From positions 112,310 through 176,309 of the forward strand of contig CACYOO010000007.1 in the NCBI GenBank assembly GCA_902776035.1: 64,000 bases of DNA. The letters run 5' to 3'. The notes below the pieces were generated by a model, which searched no databases, was not told the DNA's origin, and saw only the letters and a list, made by a program, of their open reading frames with translations. Made by a program: the position numbers and the translations under genes. The stretch comes from an uncultured bacterium. Its GTDB lineage: Bacteria > Cyanobacteriota > Vampirovibrionia > Gastranaerophilales > Gastranaerophilaceae. Positions 24,521-33,744 of the stretch are shown here, piece by piece (positions within the stretch are counted from its first letter, which is position 1; every line of letters begins with the position of its first letter).

Positions 24521-25327
24521 ATGCAGTTACAAGAAACAGTTGATTATATTAATGAGAAAACAAACAATTTTCAACCTGAAATTGCTTTAGTATTGGGTTC
24601 AGGTCTAGGTGATTTTGCCGACGACTTTAGCGATATTATAATAAAATACGAAGATATACCTCACTTTGGTAAATCAACGGTAAAAGGACATAAAGGTCAG
24701 CTTGTTTTTGCAAATATCGCAGGTAAAAAAGTAGTTATGATGCAGGGAAGATTTCATTATTATGAAGGAAACCCGATAGACAAAGTAGTTTATCCTGTAA
24801 AGGTATTTAAAAAGTTAGGTGTAAAAACATTTATAGTAACAAATGCTGCAGGCGGTATTAATAGAGAATTTGAAGCATCTGATTTGATGCTTATAACAGA
24901 CCATATTAATTTTATGCATGTAAATCCGTTAATTGGTCCGAATGATGATGATTTAGGTCCAAGATTTCCTGATATGACAGAAGTATATAAGAAAGAATTA
25001 CAAGATGTAGCTCTTGCAGCTGCTAAAAAGCTTGGCGTAACTCTTAAAAAAGGTGTTTATATGGCATTAACAGGTCCAAACTATGAAACACCGTCTGAAA
25101 CAAAAATGGTTAAGCTTTTAGGTGCAGATGCTGTTGGTATGTCGACTGTTCCTGAAGCTATGGTTGCAAATTATTGTGGTATGAAAGTTTTGGGTATAAG
25201 CTGTATTTCAAATGCAGCCGCAGGTATAACAGGTGAAGTTCTATCTCACCAAGAAGTTATTGAAGCTGCAAATGCCGCAAAGAGCAAATTTAAATCTTTA
25301 TTACTTGAAATAGTTAAAAATGTTTAG
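24521..25327 (+). CDS. punA: Purine nucleoside phosphorylase (trimeric, PNP family 2)
   Basis: PNP splits purine nucleosides with phosphate, yielding ribose-1-phosphate for salvage. Landmarks: LVLGSGLGDFADDF (phosphate-binding), STVKGHKGQLV near residue 51, MMQGRFHYYEG near residue 78, VTNAAGGIN near residue 108, the purine-site Glu region TGPNYETPSETKM near 186, GADAVGMSTVPE near 203, and SCISNAAAGI (the Asn for 6-oxopurines) near 230. The 268-residue length is standard for the trimeric guanosine/inosine-specific class. GAGG precedes ATG by 6 bases. It is probably co-transcribed with the omega gene. Confidence 0.93.
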   Translation: MQLQETVDYINEKTNNFQPEIALVLGSGLGDFADDFSDIIIKYEDIPHFGKSTVKGHKGQLVFANIAGKKVVMMQGRFHYYEGNPIDKVVYPVKVFKKLGVKTFIVTNAAGGINREFEASDLMLITDHINFMHVNPLIGPNDDDLGPRFPDMTEVYKKELQDVALAAAKKLGVTLKKGVYMALTGPNYETPSETKMVKLLGADAVGMSTVPEAMVANYCGMKVLGISCISNAAAGITGEVLSHQEVIEAANAAKSKFKSLLLEIVKNV

Positions 25328-25346
25328 TTTTATTTGAAGATATAAC

Positions 25347-25388
25347 AAAAATAGGTAAAAGCTTTTATATGCTTTTACCTATTTTTGT
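25347..25388. terminator. Bidirectional rho-independent terminator
   Basis: AAAAATAGGTAAAAGC and GCTTTTACCTATTTTT form a long perfect stem with A/T tails on both sides. It serves punA (plus) and anmK (minus), whose stop codon lies inside the stem. Confidence 0.85.
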
Positions 25389-26517
25389 ATTTGCTCCATT
25401 GTCCCATAACAACAGGCATATCCGCACCTGTGCATGATGGAACATTATTCGGTATATTATAATAATTGCAATATCCTAAAAGTGCAAATGCTGAAACTTC
25501 CTTAAAATTGTTTGATATACTATAGTCTTCATGTGTTTTTAATTCAATATTTTTTGGAAGATATTCTTTTAAAAATTTTTTTATTAACGGATTGTATGCT
25601 CCTCCTCCGCCTAAAATAACTTCTTCTATGTCAACACAAGGAAAAACAAATCTTTCATAAGCTTGTGCGATTGTTTTTGCCGTTAATGCGGTTAGAGTTG
25701 CCATAATATCATACTTATTTTCTGGGGCTGATTTTAAGGCATTTTCTATATAGTTTTTAGAAAAATACTCTCTACCTGTTGTTTTTGGTGGTTCTTTAAA
25801 ATAGTATTCATCTTGCAATAAACATTCAAGCCAGCTTTTTGAACATTTTCCTTGTATGGCGAGCTCTGCATTTTTATCATATTTTTCATTAAAAAATTTT
25901 TTTGCACAGTAGTCAAGCATAATGTTTCCTACACCCGTATCAAAACCGAATGTAGCAATATTTTTAGATATAACTGTTACGTTTGAAATTCCGCCTATAT
26001 TTTGTATTGCAATATTTTTATTTAGAGGTTTAAACCATTTTTCATCTGCAAAACATACTAAAGGCGCACCATTTCCACCTTTTGCCATATCTGCTGTTCT
26101 GAAATTACCTACAACATCGCATTTAGTATTTTGGGAAATTACAGAAATATCTCCTATTTGTAGTGTGCTTCTTTCGCTTATTTTTTCGCTTATAGTGTCA
26201 AATGGGTAATGATAAATTGTTTGCCCATGTGATGATATAAAATCAGGAATTCCTTGTCTTTTTATCATTTCATTTGCGGCATTTGCAAAACACTTTGCTA
26301 TAATAAAATTCATCTGACAAATTTCTTTTATATTTGCATCATCATGAAACATTTTGAAAATACGCTTTTGTATGGAAACAGGATATTCATAATTAAACCC
26401 ATCAATTAATGTACAGCTGAAATCAGGTTTTACAACACAAAAACCGACATCAATAGAATCACATGATGTACCTGACATTAGAGATATTATTTTTTTAGAT
26501 TTTCTTTTTTTATTCAT
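25375..26517 (-). CDS. anmK: Anhydro-N-acetylmuramic acid kinase
   Basis: AnmK phosphorylates and opens 1,6-anhydro-MurNAc released in peptidoglycan turnover. Near the start lies the phosphate-binding SLMSGTSCDSIDVGF; later come FISSHGQTIYHYP near residue 91, GNFRTADMAKGGNGAPLV near 137 (the catalytic Asp region), NIGGISNVTVI near 173, FGFDTGVGNIMLDY near 190 and EVILGGGGAYNPL near 298. The 380-residue length is normal. Its ATG follows the prmC stop codon directly, so the pair is an operon. It indicates cell-wall recycling. Confidence 0.95.
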   Translation of the reverse strand: MNKKRKSKKIISLMSGTSCDSIDVGFCVVKPDFSCTLIDGFNYEYPVSIQKRIFKMFHDDANIKEICQMNFIIAKCFANAANEMIKRQGIPDFISSHGQTIYHYPFDTISEKISERSTLQIGDISVISQNTKCDVVGNFRTADMAKGGNGAPLVCFADEKWFKPLNKNIAIQNIGGISNVTVISKNIATFGFDTGVGNIMLDYCAKKFFNEKYDKNAELAIQGKCSKSWLECLLQDEYYFKEPPKTTGREYFSKNYIENALKSAPENKYDIMATLTALTAKTIAQAYERFVFPCVDIEEVILGGGGAYNPLIKKFLKEYLPKNIELKTHEDYSISNNFKEVSAFALLGYCNYYNIPNNVPSCTGADMPVVMGQWSKYKNR

Positions 26518-27357
26518 TTACTTTGACTTTTGTGCTGTTATAACCCTATCTATACCTGCTAAATCTTTTGTTATTGTAATATTTTTATATCCGTATTTTT
26601 CAAACAAGAATTTTACTTTGTCCGATTGTCCAAGTCCAATTTCAAAGGCAATATATCCGTTCTTATTTAGAAATTTTTCTGATTGACAAATTATTTTATC
26701 ATAATATTCAATTCCGTCTGTATCATTTGTGTATAAAGCTATATCAGGATCAAAAGAAACTTCCTTTTGGATGCTTCCTTTATCTTTTATAGGTATATAT
26801 GGCGGATTAGAAACTATTATATCAAATGATTCTCCTTCTTTTACATTTGAAAATAAATTTGATTTTCTTAATAATACTTTTTTTGTAAGTCCTAAATACG
26901 TTACGTTATCAAGTGCAATTTGTAATGCTTCAAGAGATATATCAATGGCTAAAACTTCGGCTGGAGTATATTTTGAAATCATACATGCAATACAGCCGGT
27001 TCCTGTACCTATGTCTAAAACTTTTTTAAAATTATTTTTGTTGATAATATCACTTGATGTTCTAACCAAAAATTCTGTTTCATCACGAGGTATAAGAGTA
27101 TCCTTTGTTACTTTAAATTTTTCATTCATAAAATAGCCGTAGCCGATTATTTGTTGAATAGGTATTCTGGTTTTTGCTCTATATAGAGCTTTTTCTTTAA
27201 CTTTTTCCAATTTTGATGAATCAAGCTTTTTACCCATAATAATATCGACTGCAGTCATATTACAAAAATGTTCTATCAATAGCTTTACTTCAGTATTTGC
27301 TTCATTTTGTTCGATACCTGCATCTGTAAGTATTTTAACTATCTCTTGAATGCTCAT
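26518..27357 (-). CDS. prmC: Release factor N5-glutamine methyltransferase PrmC
   Basis: PrmC methylates the GGQ glutamine of release factors RF1/RF2, raising peptide-release efficiency. The N-terminal helical domain (residues 1-80) includes RIPIQQIIGYGYFMNEKF, and the SAM domain has LIPRDETEFLV, VLDIGTGTGCIACMIS and IVSNPPYIPIKDKG, the NPPY catalytic motif. The start is set at 27357 with AGGA 7 bases upstream rather than at the in-frame TTG one codon earlier. It overlaps the upstream hypothetical gene by 23 bases and abuts anmK. Confidence 0.95.
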   Translation of the reverse strand: MSIQEIVKILTDAGIEQNEANTEVKLLIEHFCNMTAVDIIMGKKLDSSKLEKVKEKALYRAKTRIPIQQIIGYGYFMNEKFKVTKDTLIPRDETEFLVRTSSDIINKNNFKKVLDIGTGTGCIACMISKYTPAEVLAIDISLEALQIALDNVTYLGLTKKVLLRKSNLFSNVKEGESFDIIVSNPPYIPIKDKGSIQKEVSFDPDIALYTNDTDGIEYYDKIICQSEKFLNKNGYIAFEIGLGQSDKVKFLFEKYGYKNITITKDLAGIDRVITAQKSK

Positions 27358-27829
27358 CAATTATCCTGCCTATCTCTCGTTTTATATCCAGTTTTGACAT
27401 TTCGTCTGTATTTTGTTTTTCTATATTATATTTTTTACACAAACAATCATAATAATAAAGCTGTTTTTTAGTCGGATTTTCTTTTGACATTTTAACTTCT
27501 CTTAAAAACACTCGTTTTTCTTTTTCATATTTTTTTTGTAACTCAATTAACGGCTTTTGAGATTCTTTGTATTTGTAAAGTTTCAAGCACTCATCAATAT
27601 ATAATTTAACTTCTTTTTTGAAAAAACTATTGTTAATTAAATCTTTAATAAACGAAAAATGAGGATTACCAATATTAATGTAGTAATCCTCATCTTCAAA
27701 AAAATTATTACACAATTCATCTGTTGATAAATGTGTGCTAATCTTTACTTTTGCTCTTATGTAGTTGCATAAAGCCGTTTTTTGCGTTTTAGATAAATTT
27801 AAGAAAATCTTACTTTTTATGTATGACAT
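27335..27829 (-). CDS. Hypothetical protein (164 aa)
   Basis: I do not recognise a family. The protein is Lys/Tyr-rich and mostly helical, with a charged stretch KKYEKEKRVFLREVKMSK near residue 98 likely to form a coiled coil. No signal peptide or membrane segment is visible. The end of its frame overlaps prmC by 23 bases, so it heads the prmC-anmK operon and is likely expressed with it. Upstream, a TAATAT lies 6 bases before the ATG, again resembling the leaderless pattern, though this box is weak. Confidence 0.65.
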   Translation of the reverse strand: MSYIKSKIFLNLSKTQKTALCNYIRAKVKISTHLSTDELCNNFFEDEDYYINIGNPHFSFIKDLINNSFFKKEVKLYIDECLKLYKYKESQKPLIELQKKYEKEKRVFLREVKMSKENPTKKQLYYYDCLCKKYNIEKQNTDEMSKLDIKREIGRIIDEHSRDS

Positions 27830-27838
27830 ACATAAATA

Positions 27839-28006
27839 TTAACGCAAAATATCTTGAACTGAAAGTTTTTCACCTATATTTGTGTGGTGGAATGATAATA
27901 GTGTTTTATATATAGGATTAGAAACAGGAGATTGTGTATATCTTGTTTCTTTCTTTTCTTCAGTGTTTTGTTTCGCAAAGTTTAATTTAATTACGTTGTT
28001 ACTCAT
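27839..28006 (-). CDS. Small hypothetical protein (55 aa)
   Basis: A short frame on the minus strand starts at 28006 after an AGAGG site 9 bases upstream and stops at 27839. The peptide begins MSNNVIKLNFAKQN and ends HTNIGEKLSVQDILR; it is polar and has no Cys or membrane segment. Its upstream region is nearly identical to that of the gene at 42163-42552, strong evidence that it is a real, expressed gene with shared regulation. The opposite-strand frame over it is a shadow. No function is suggested. Confidence 0.6.
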   Translation of the reverse strand: MSNNVIKLNFAKQNTEEKKETRYTQSPVSNPIYKTLLSFHHTNIGEKLSVQDILR

Positions 28007-28016
28007 TTTTAAATAC

Positions 28017-28060
28017 CTCTCGTACCTATATAAAGTTTTTTTCCATGAAAAAATTGCTTT
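28017..28060 (-). promoter_or_regulatory. Shared promoter-like block (copy 1)
   Basis: On the plus strand CTCTCGTACCTATATAAAG followed by a T-run, ATGAAAA and ATTGCT matches 42570-42613 almost base for base. Read toward the gene it gives ATTGCT-complement, an A-run, CTTTATATAGGTACGAGAG. The AT-rich centre could be a -10 element; the unusual GGTACGAGAG tail is strictly conserved. Confidence 0.6.
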
Positions 28061-28256
28061 TTGAGAATGATTTATCTTAACATATCTTTACATTTATATT
28101 TAAAAAGTATATAATATAAATGTCATGTAATTTAAATTTTATCATGTTTTTAGCCGTTTGTAAATTTTTGTAAAATTTATTTTAATCTGTTTGAAAACAT
28201 GACAATAACTAAAATAAAAAAATTTTTATATAAATGTATATAGAAAAGGTGTATTC

Positions 28257-30713
28257 ATGGCGTCTATAGAAAGTATAAGACAACAATATAATATTCCTAA
28301 AACAGTTCCTGATAATCAGGTTCAGAGCTATGTTAAGCAAAATTACGGCAAAGATATTGTAATAGATTTTACTTCAAATGGTCAGTCAACTACCGGTGCA
28401 TCTACAGCAAGAGTTGGTAATGGCAGTATTTGGGGCAGTGGCAATAGTAATTATTCTTCAAATGGCTCTATATTTGGTTCAACTGCAACACCTTCATATA
28501 CTGCAGCTTCAGCAACACCTGCAACTACAACTGCAGCAAGCGGTAATACTCCGTCTGAAACACCAACTGCATCACAGGATGCATCATCAGCAAGCAGTCA
28601 GAAAAATATTGAATATAAAAACGGAAAAGTTATTGTTACCAGAAAAGACGGAACGAAGGTAGAACGTTTACCAATGAAAGGTGAACCGGGCTATGTAAAA
28701 GATGGTGAATCAATAGAAGAACGTATTAAAAGATACTTTCCTACTGATTATGCAAAAGCGGATACACCTGAAAAGAAAGCCCAGCTAATCCAAAGATATT
28801 TGCACGGTCATTTTGAATCGTTAAAAGGTAAATCACCGGCAGAGCGTGCTAAGTTGCAAATGGCTGATTATGAAAAGTTAATCAGAAATTCAGGTACGGA
28901 CGATGAATGGGCTAAAATAATGGGACAATCTCTCCATGCTTTATACAATAATAATAAAGCAAGGGGTTTCCGTTCAGGCATGGATCATACGAGAACAGAT
29001 AGAGAAGCTGTTGATTATGTCGATGGTGTAATGACAAGAATGGGTGATTCTGATGCAGAAGGGCAAAGAATTTTGCAAACAAGCATTCGTTCTGAAGTAG
29101 ATATTCAAAATCAAGGTACATCAAGTATTTCTTCATCAAGAGCAGCTCAGACTGCAACACAAACTTCAAGACAGGAAGATACTCCTGAATCTGCAATACA
29201 AGGTTCTAACGGCAAACATAATAATGTAGAATACAAAGACGGAAAGGTTATTGTTACAAGACCTGACGGAACGAAAGTAGAACGTTTACCGATGAAGGGT
29301 GAACCGGGTTATGTAAAAGACGGTGAATCTATTGAAGAACGTATTCAAAGATATTTTCCGGGAGAATATGCAAAAGCGGATACTCCTGAGAAAAAAGCTA
29401 AATTAATACAAAGATATTTAAGAGGACACTTTGAATCCTTAAAGAATAAATCACCTGAAGAACGTGCTCGTTTGCAAATGGCTGATTATCAAAAATTAAT
29501 CAGAAACTCAGGAACTGATAGTGAATGGGCTCAAATAATGGGGCATTCTGTTCATGCTTTATATAATAGAAATAAAGCACAAGGTTTCAGAACAGGTATG
29601 GATCATACAAGAACTGATAGAGAAGCCGTAGATTATGTTGGCGGAGTAATGTCAGGCATTGGTGATTCTGATGCTGAAGGTCAAAGAATTTTACAAGGCA
29701 GTATTCAGGAACAAACTGATATACAAGGACATGGCAGTGCATTTAGTCGTAGAGTTGCTCAAATTGGTGCATCAGAAGGATATATGGATGCACTTAAAAA
29801 CCGTGATTTGAAAATACAGGCAACTGAAATATCATTCCATGCAGATGCTGATATTGCATTACAAAATTATGAGCAAATGAGGGGTTCTTCAACATTAAGT
29901 GATGAAAATCGTTCCGCAATATCTGTTGGATCGGCTCATGCATCAGCAGATGGAAGTTTGACTGAAACGCAGCGTGGACGTGCAGCAAAAAATTCTGCAT
30001 CTTATACTGCTTCTATTAAAGATGCAGATATGCAGCGCAGTACATATAATGAATCAAGTTCTTATATTAATCAATATGGTTCTGACAGTGTAAAACAATC
30101 ATATAATGACGGTTTGGCAGAACATGCTTATGAATTCCATGAATCTAACAGAGATACCGTTATCAATGATGTAAAAAATAGCGGTTATGAAAGTTCTAAT
30201 AAAATTTTATCGGAATCTGAACAAAAATATAAAGAAAGCAAATCTGCATCTTCACAACAGAGTCAATCAACAACAAGCAGCAGTAGTACTGGTTCACAGA
30301 TTGTAAAACAAGTAAAAAGTCTTATTTCTGCAATGAAAACTTCAAGCGGAGCTGATGCAACCGCAGCTAAAAAGGCACTTCTTGGATTACTTCCTCAAAC
30401 TTCTGCGGCTGATAGAAGAAACTTTATTTTAAATCTTTCACCAAATGAAAGACGTGAAATGATAGAAAATATGATTAATTTTGCAAGTGTTGATGATTTA
30501 AAAAGACTTATGATTGGTTCAATGAAACAAGATATTTTAAAATATCTTATTTCCCATAGAACACCTGAGAATAATGCAAAATTAAGAGCTTTGAAAGCTG
30601 ATTTAGGTCCTCAAGACAGAGAATTATATAATCAGTTAGAAGACGAATATAATAAAAACAGAGGTAACAATATTAACACAAACGGAGCAAAACGTTTTTC
30701 TCTTGAAATATAA
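28257..30713 (+). CDS. Large hypothetical protein with a duplicated ~170-residue domain
   Basis: The 818 residues split into an N-terminal segment (1-45), a Ser/Thr/Ala-rich linker (45-115), domain copy A (~117-286), a short linker, domain copy B (~323-492), an acidic helical stretch (500-665), a Ser/Gln linker and a helical C-terminal domain (~690-818). Copies A and B share blocks such as GTKVERLPMKGEPGYVKDGE, KLIRNSGTD and GMDHTRTDREAVDYV nearly unchanged, so the duplication is recent or under strong constraint. No signal peptide, Cys or membrane segment is seen. I do not recognise the domain. The linkers suggest a secreted, surface or scaffold protein. Confidence 0.75.
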   Translation: MASIESIRQQYNIPKTVPDNQVQSYVKQNYGKDIVIDFTSNGQSTTGASTARVGNGSIWGSGNSNYSSNGSIFGSTATPSYTAASATPATTTAASGNTPSETPTASQDASSASSQKNIEYKNGKVIVTRKDGTKVERLPMKGEPGYVKDGESIEERIKRYFPTDYAKADTPEKKAQLIQRYLHGHFESLKGKSPAERAKLQMADYEKLIRNSGTDDEWAKIMGQSLHALYNNNKARGFRSGMDHTRTDREAVDYVDGVMTRMGDSDAEGQRILQTSIRSEVDIQNQGTSSISSSRAAQTATQTSRQEDTPESAIQGSNGKHNNVEYKDGKVIVTRPDGTKVERLPMKGEPGYVKDGESIEERIQRYFPGEYAKADTPEKKAKLIQRYLRGHFESLKNKSPEERARLQMADYQKLIRNSGTDSEWAQIMGHSVHALYNRNKAQGFRTGMDHTRTDREAVDYVGGVMSGIGDSDAEGQRILQGSIQEQTDIQGHGSAFSRRVAQIGASEGYMDALKNRDLKIQATEISFHADADIALQNYEQMRGSSTLSDENRSAISVGSAHASADGSLTETQRGRAAKNSASYTASIKDADMQRSTYNESSSYINQYGSDSVKQSYNDGLAEHAYEFHESNRDTVINDVKNSGYESSNKILSESEQKYKESKSASSQQSQSTTSSSSTGSQIVKQVKSLISAMKTSSGADATAAKKALLGLLPQTSAADRRNFILNLSPNERREMIENMINFASVDDLKRLMIGSMKQDILKYLISHRTPENNAKLRALKADLGPQDRELYNQLEDEYNKNRGNNINTNGAKRFSLEI

Positions 30714-30805
30714 ATCTTTGTTTTTCCAATATACATAATTGTAGCCGGTTAGGTAATACAATATTTCTGTATTTAAAATATATTCATAAAAAAGGAGAAT
30801 TTTTT

Positions 30806-31099
30806 ATGGATAATATTAATAGAGAAATTTCAAAGATTGTAGAAAAAACGGGTAGTAAACGTATAACTGTATTAACTAATGCTTTAAAAATAGACGGATT
30901 TGTGTATACTTGTAGTGATAACAAATGTAAACAGGTTATAAGGGGAGTTTTAACGCTACAGGATGCAGTAGTATGTAAATTAAGTGATTATTGTACTTGT
31001 GATGAAGAAGAATGCAAATGTAATGATTTTGTATGTTTCAAATATAAATGGCTAAATATTATGCAAGATAAAATAGTATCTTTTTCTATTCTTGATTAG
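30806..31099 (+). CDS. Hypothetical Cys-rich acidic protein (97 aa)
   Basis: AAGGAG lies 7 bases before the ATG. The protein has nine Cys, several in TCSDNKCKQ near residue 35 and CTCDEEECKCNDFVC near residue 63, which could bind a metal. The N-terminus (residues 1-30) looks like a normal alpha/beta fold and may bind nucleic acid or another protein, but I do not recognise a family. It lies between the duplicated-domain gene and fusA and is transcribed the same way, with no visible terminator between. Confidence 0.6.
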   Translation: MDNINREISKIVEKTGSKRITVLTNALKIDGFVYTCSDNKCKQVIRGVLTLQDAVVCKLSDYCTCDEEECKCNDFVCFKYKWLNIMQDKIVSFSILD

Positions 31100-31232
31100 T
31101 ATTTATACATTCTGTATTTTAATAAATATTATTAAAAATTTTTCTTGAATTTTTAGTTTTTTATGTGATGATATAAGTAATCGGTAACGATAGCGTTTAT
31201 TAGATATTAGAAAAAGATAAAGGAATTTAAAA

Positions 31233-33338
31233 ATGCCAAGAAAAACACCATTAGAAAAGATTAGAAACATTGGTATTGCAGCGCACATTGATGCCGGCAA
31301 AACCACAACTACAGAACGTATTTTGTTCTATACAGGAAAAACACACAAAATAGGTGAGGTTCATGACGGAGCTGCCGTAACAGACTTTATGGATCAAGAA
31401 CGTGAACGTGGTATTACTATTCAATCAGCTGCTGTAACAGCAGAATGGAAAGGTCATCAATTAAATATTATTGATACTCCGGGACACGTTGACTTTACAG
31501 TTGAAGTAGAACGTTCATTACGTGTATTAGACGGTGAAGTTGCAGTATTTTGTGCTGTAGGTGGTGTTCAATCACAATCTGAAACTGTTTGGAGACAAGC
31601 AAACCGTTACGAAGTTCCTCGTATCGTATTTGTTAATAAAATGGACAGAACAGGGGCAGATTTCTACCGTGTATTAAACCAAATCAGAGATAGATTAAGA
31701 GCAAATGCATTTGCTATCCAATTACCAATTGGTGCTGAAGATAAAATGCAAGGTATTATAGATTTAATTGAAATGAAAGCTGAAATCTACAGAGATGATT
31801 TAGGTAAACAAATTGACATTTTTGATGTTGACACTTGCGATGAAATTTCTCAAGAATTAAAAGATAAGGCACATCAATACAGAGAAGAATTAGTTGAAGC
31901 AATTGCATCTGAAGATGATGCATTGATGGAAAAATATTTTGAAGATCCTGACTCAATTACGGTTCCTGAATTAAAAGCTGTATTAAGAAAAGCTACATGT
32001 GCAAACAAAATTGTTCCTGTAACTTGTGGTACTGCATTCAAGAACAAGGGTGTTCAAATGTTATTAGATAACGTTGTAGATTACTTACCATCACCTGTAG
32101 ATGTAAAAGCTATTGAAGGTGAAATGGAAGACGGTACAAAAACAGAACGTCATTCATCTGATTCAGAACCGTTCTCAGCATTGGCATTCAAAGTTATGAC
32201 AGACCCATTTGTAGGTCGTTTAACATTCTTACGTGTATATTCAGGAAAAATTACATCCGGTTCTTATGTTTTAAATGCTACAAACGGTAAAAAAGAACGT
32301 ATTTCTCGTTTAGTTCGTATGTATGCAGATCAAAGACTTGAAGAACAAGAAGTATATGCAGGTGATATTTGTGCCGCTGTTGGTTTGAAAGATACAACAA
32401 CAGGTGATACATTATGTGATGAAAAAGCACCTATTATTTTGGAAAAAATGGTATTCCCTGAACCGGTAATTTCAGTTGCTATTGAACCAAAGACAAAAGC
32501 AGATCAAGAAAAAATGGGTATTGCATTACAAAAACTTGCTGAAGAAGATCCTTCATTCAGAGTTAAAACTGATGCAGAAACAGGTCAAACAATTATTTCC
32601 GGTATGGGTGAATTACACTTAGACATCATCGTTGACAGATTACTTAGAGAATTCAAAGTTGATGCTAACGTAGGTAAACCACAAGTTGCATACAGAGAAA
32701 CAATCAGAGGAACAGCAGATCAAGAATCTAAATTCCAAAGACAATCAGGTGGTAAAGGTCAATATGGACACGTTAAAATCAAAATTGAACCGGCAGAAGA
32801 AAATGCAGGATTTGTATTTGAAAACAAAATTGTCGGCGGTGCTATTCCTAAAGAATATATTGAACCGGCAAGAAAAGGTATGGAAGAAGCTCTTGAAGGC
32901 GGTATAATTGCAGGTTATCCAATGATTGACGTTAAAGTAACATTGTATGACGGTTCTTACCACGAAGTTGACTCTTCTGAAATGGCATTCAAAATTGCCG
33001 GCTCTATGGCTATTAAAGAAGGTACTAAAAAATCAAGACCTTGTATTCTTGAACCTATGATGAAAGTTGAAATTGAAATTCCGGATGAATACACAGGTAA
33101 TATTATCGGTGATATAGCAAAAAGACGTGGTAGAGTTGAGGGACAAGAACCTTTAGGTAACACAGGCAACGTAATCGTTAGAGCAACAGTTCCTTTGGCT
33201 AATATGTTCGGTTATGCAACTGATTTACGTTCTAATACTCAAGGTCGTGGTACATTCTCTATGGAATTCAAGAATTATGAACAAGTTCCTAAGAATGTTG
33301 AAGACGAAATTATTGCTAAATCAGGAGCAAAAGCTTAA
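31233..33338 (+). CDS. fusA: Translation elongation factor G
   Basis: EF-G is the GTPase that drives ribosomal translocation. Motifs: [16 protein letters not shown] (G1), [10 protein letters not shown] (G2), [11 protein letters not shown] (G3) and [11 protein letters not shown] (G4), all in the first ~145 residues; domains II to V follow, with [14 protein letters not shown] near 453 and KRRGRVEG near 630. The 701-residue length is typical. The codon usage differs a little from its neighbours, as is usual for highly expressed genes. It stands alone rather than in a str operon with rpsL, rpsG and tuf. Confidence 0.98.
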   Translation: MPRKTPLEKIRNIGIAAHIDAGKTTTTERILFYTGKTHKIGEVHDGAAVTDFMDQERERGITIQSAAVTAEWKGHQLNIIDTPGHVDFTVEVERSLRVLDGEVAVFCAVGGVQSQSETVWRQANRYEVPRIVFVNKMDRTGADFYRVLNQIRDRLRANAFAIQLPIGAEDKMQGIIDLIEMKAEIYRDDLGKQIDIFDVDTCDEISQELKDKAHQYREELVEAIASEDDALMEKYFEDPDSITVPELKAVLRKATCANKIVPVTCGTAFKNKGVQMLLDNVVDYLPSPVDVKAIEGEMEDGTKTERHSSDSEPFSALAFKVMTDPFVGRLTFLRVYSGKITSGSYVLNATNGKKERISRLVRMYADQRLEEQEVYAGDICAAVGLKDTTTGDTLCDEKAPIILEKMVFPEPVISVAIEPKTKADQEKMGIALQKLAEEDPSFRVKTDAETGQTIISGMGELHLDIIVDRLLREFKVDANVGKPQVAYRETIRGTADQESKFQRQSGGKGQYGHVKIKIEPAEENAGFVFENKIVGGAIPKEYIEPARKGMEEALEGGIIAGYPMIDVKVTLYDGSYHEVDSSEMAFKIAGSMAIKEGTKKSRPCILEPMMKVEIEIPDEYTGNIIGDIAKRRGRVEGQEPLGNTGNVIVRATVPLANMFGYATDLRSNTQGRGTFSMEFKNYEQVPKNVEDEIIAKSGAKA

Positions 33339-33375
33339 TTTAATTAAGTTAAAATATAAATATATATTTTGTATA

Positions 33376-33411
33376 AAAGGTTGTTCATTTTTGGACAACC
33401 TTTTTTTGTTT
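33376..33411 (+). terminator. Rho-independent terminator of fusA
   Basis: AAGGTTGTTC/GGACAACCTT stem with a T-rich loop and seven-T tail, about 40 bases after the fusA stop. Confidence 0.85.
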
Positions 33412-33552
33412 TACTTTCTGACGTAAATATAGTATCAGTTGTATGGCGATAACTTTTCACATTTCAACCTAAATAATACACGATTTTATTAATAAAGCAG
33501 GCAAAACTTGCTATCGTCGGAAGAAATACTTTTGTAATTACCGTCAATAATG

Positions 33553-33642
33553 CCGTCATTCTGAACCAACGATTTTTTAGGTGAAGAATCTCACAAAGAC
33601 AAGACTACAAGGAGATACTTCGGACTACGTCATCAGCATGAC
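33553..33642. repeat. Imperfect inverted-repeat element (GTCATTCTGA ... TCAGCATGAC)
   Basis: Outer arms GTCATTCTGA (33555-33564) and TCAGCATGAC (33633-33642) and inner arms GAAGAATCTC (33583-33592) and GAGATACTTC (33612-33621) are each complementary at 9 of 10 positions. The layout and sequence recall a palindromic intergenic repeat seen in many bacteria. It lies between the fusA and ppdK terminators. The rest of the 33412-33552 gap shows nothing clear. Confidence 0.7.
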
Positions 33643-33679
33643 TATGTGTTTTATAATGAATATATCTTATTAATTTAGA

Positions 33680-33718
33680 AAAGGTCTGATTTTAAATATT
33701 TAAAATCAGACCTTTTTA
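33680..33718. terminator. Bidirectional terminator downstream of ppdK
   Basis: AAAAGGTCTGATTTTAAA and TTTAAAATCAGACCTTTT form a long stem with T-rich flanks on both strands. Its main role is to end ppdK (minus strand). Confidence 0.8.
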
Positions 33719-33744
33719 TTATTTGCTTATTTGTTAGCTATTTA

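Noticed and set aside
27882..28064. Plus-strand 60-codon frame
   Set aside because: It is antisense to a small gene that has a ribosome binding site and a conserved upstream block.
33412..33550. Possible gene between the fusA terminator and the inverted repeat
   Set aside because: No frame with a ribosome binding site and no clear structure.
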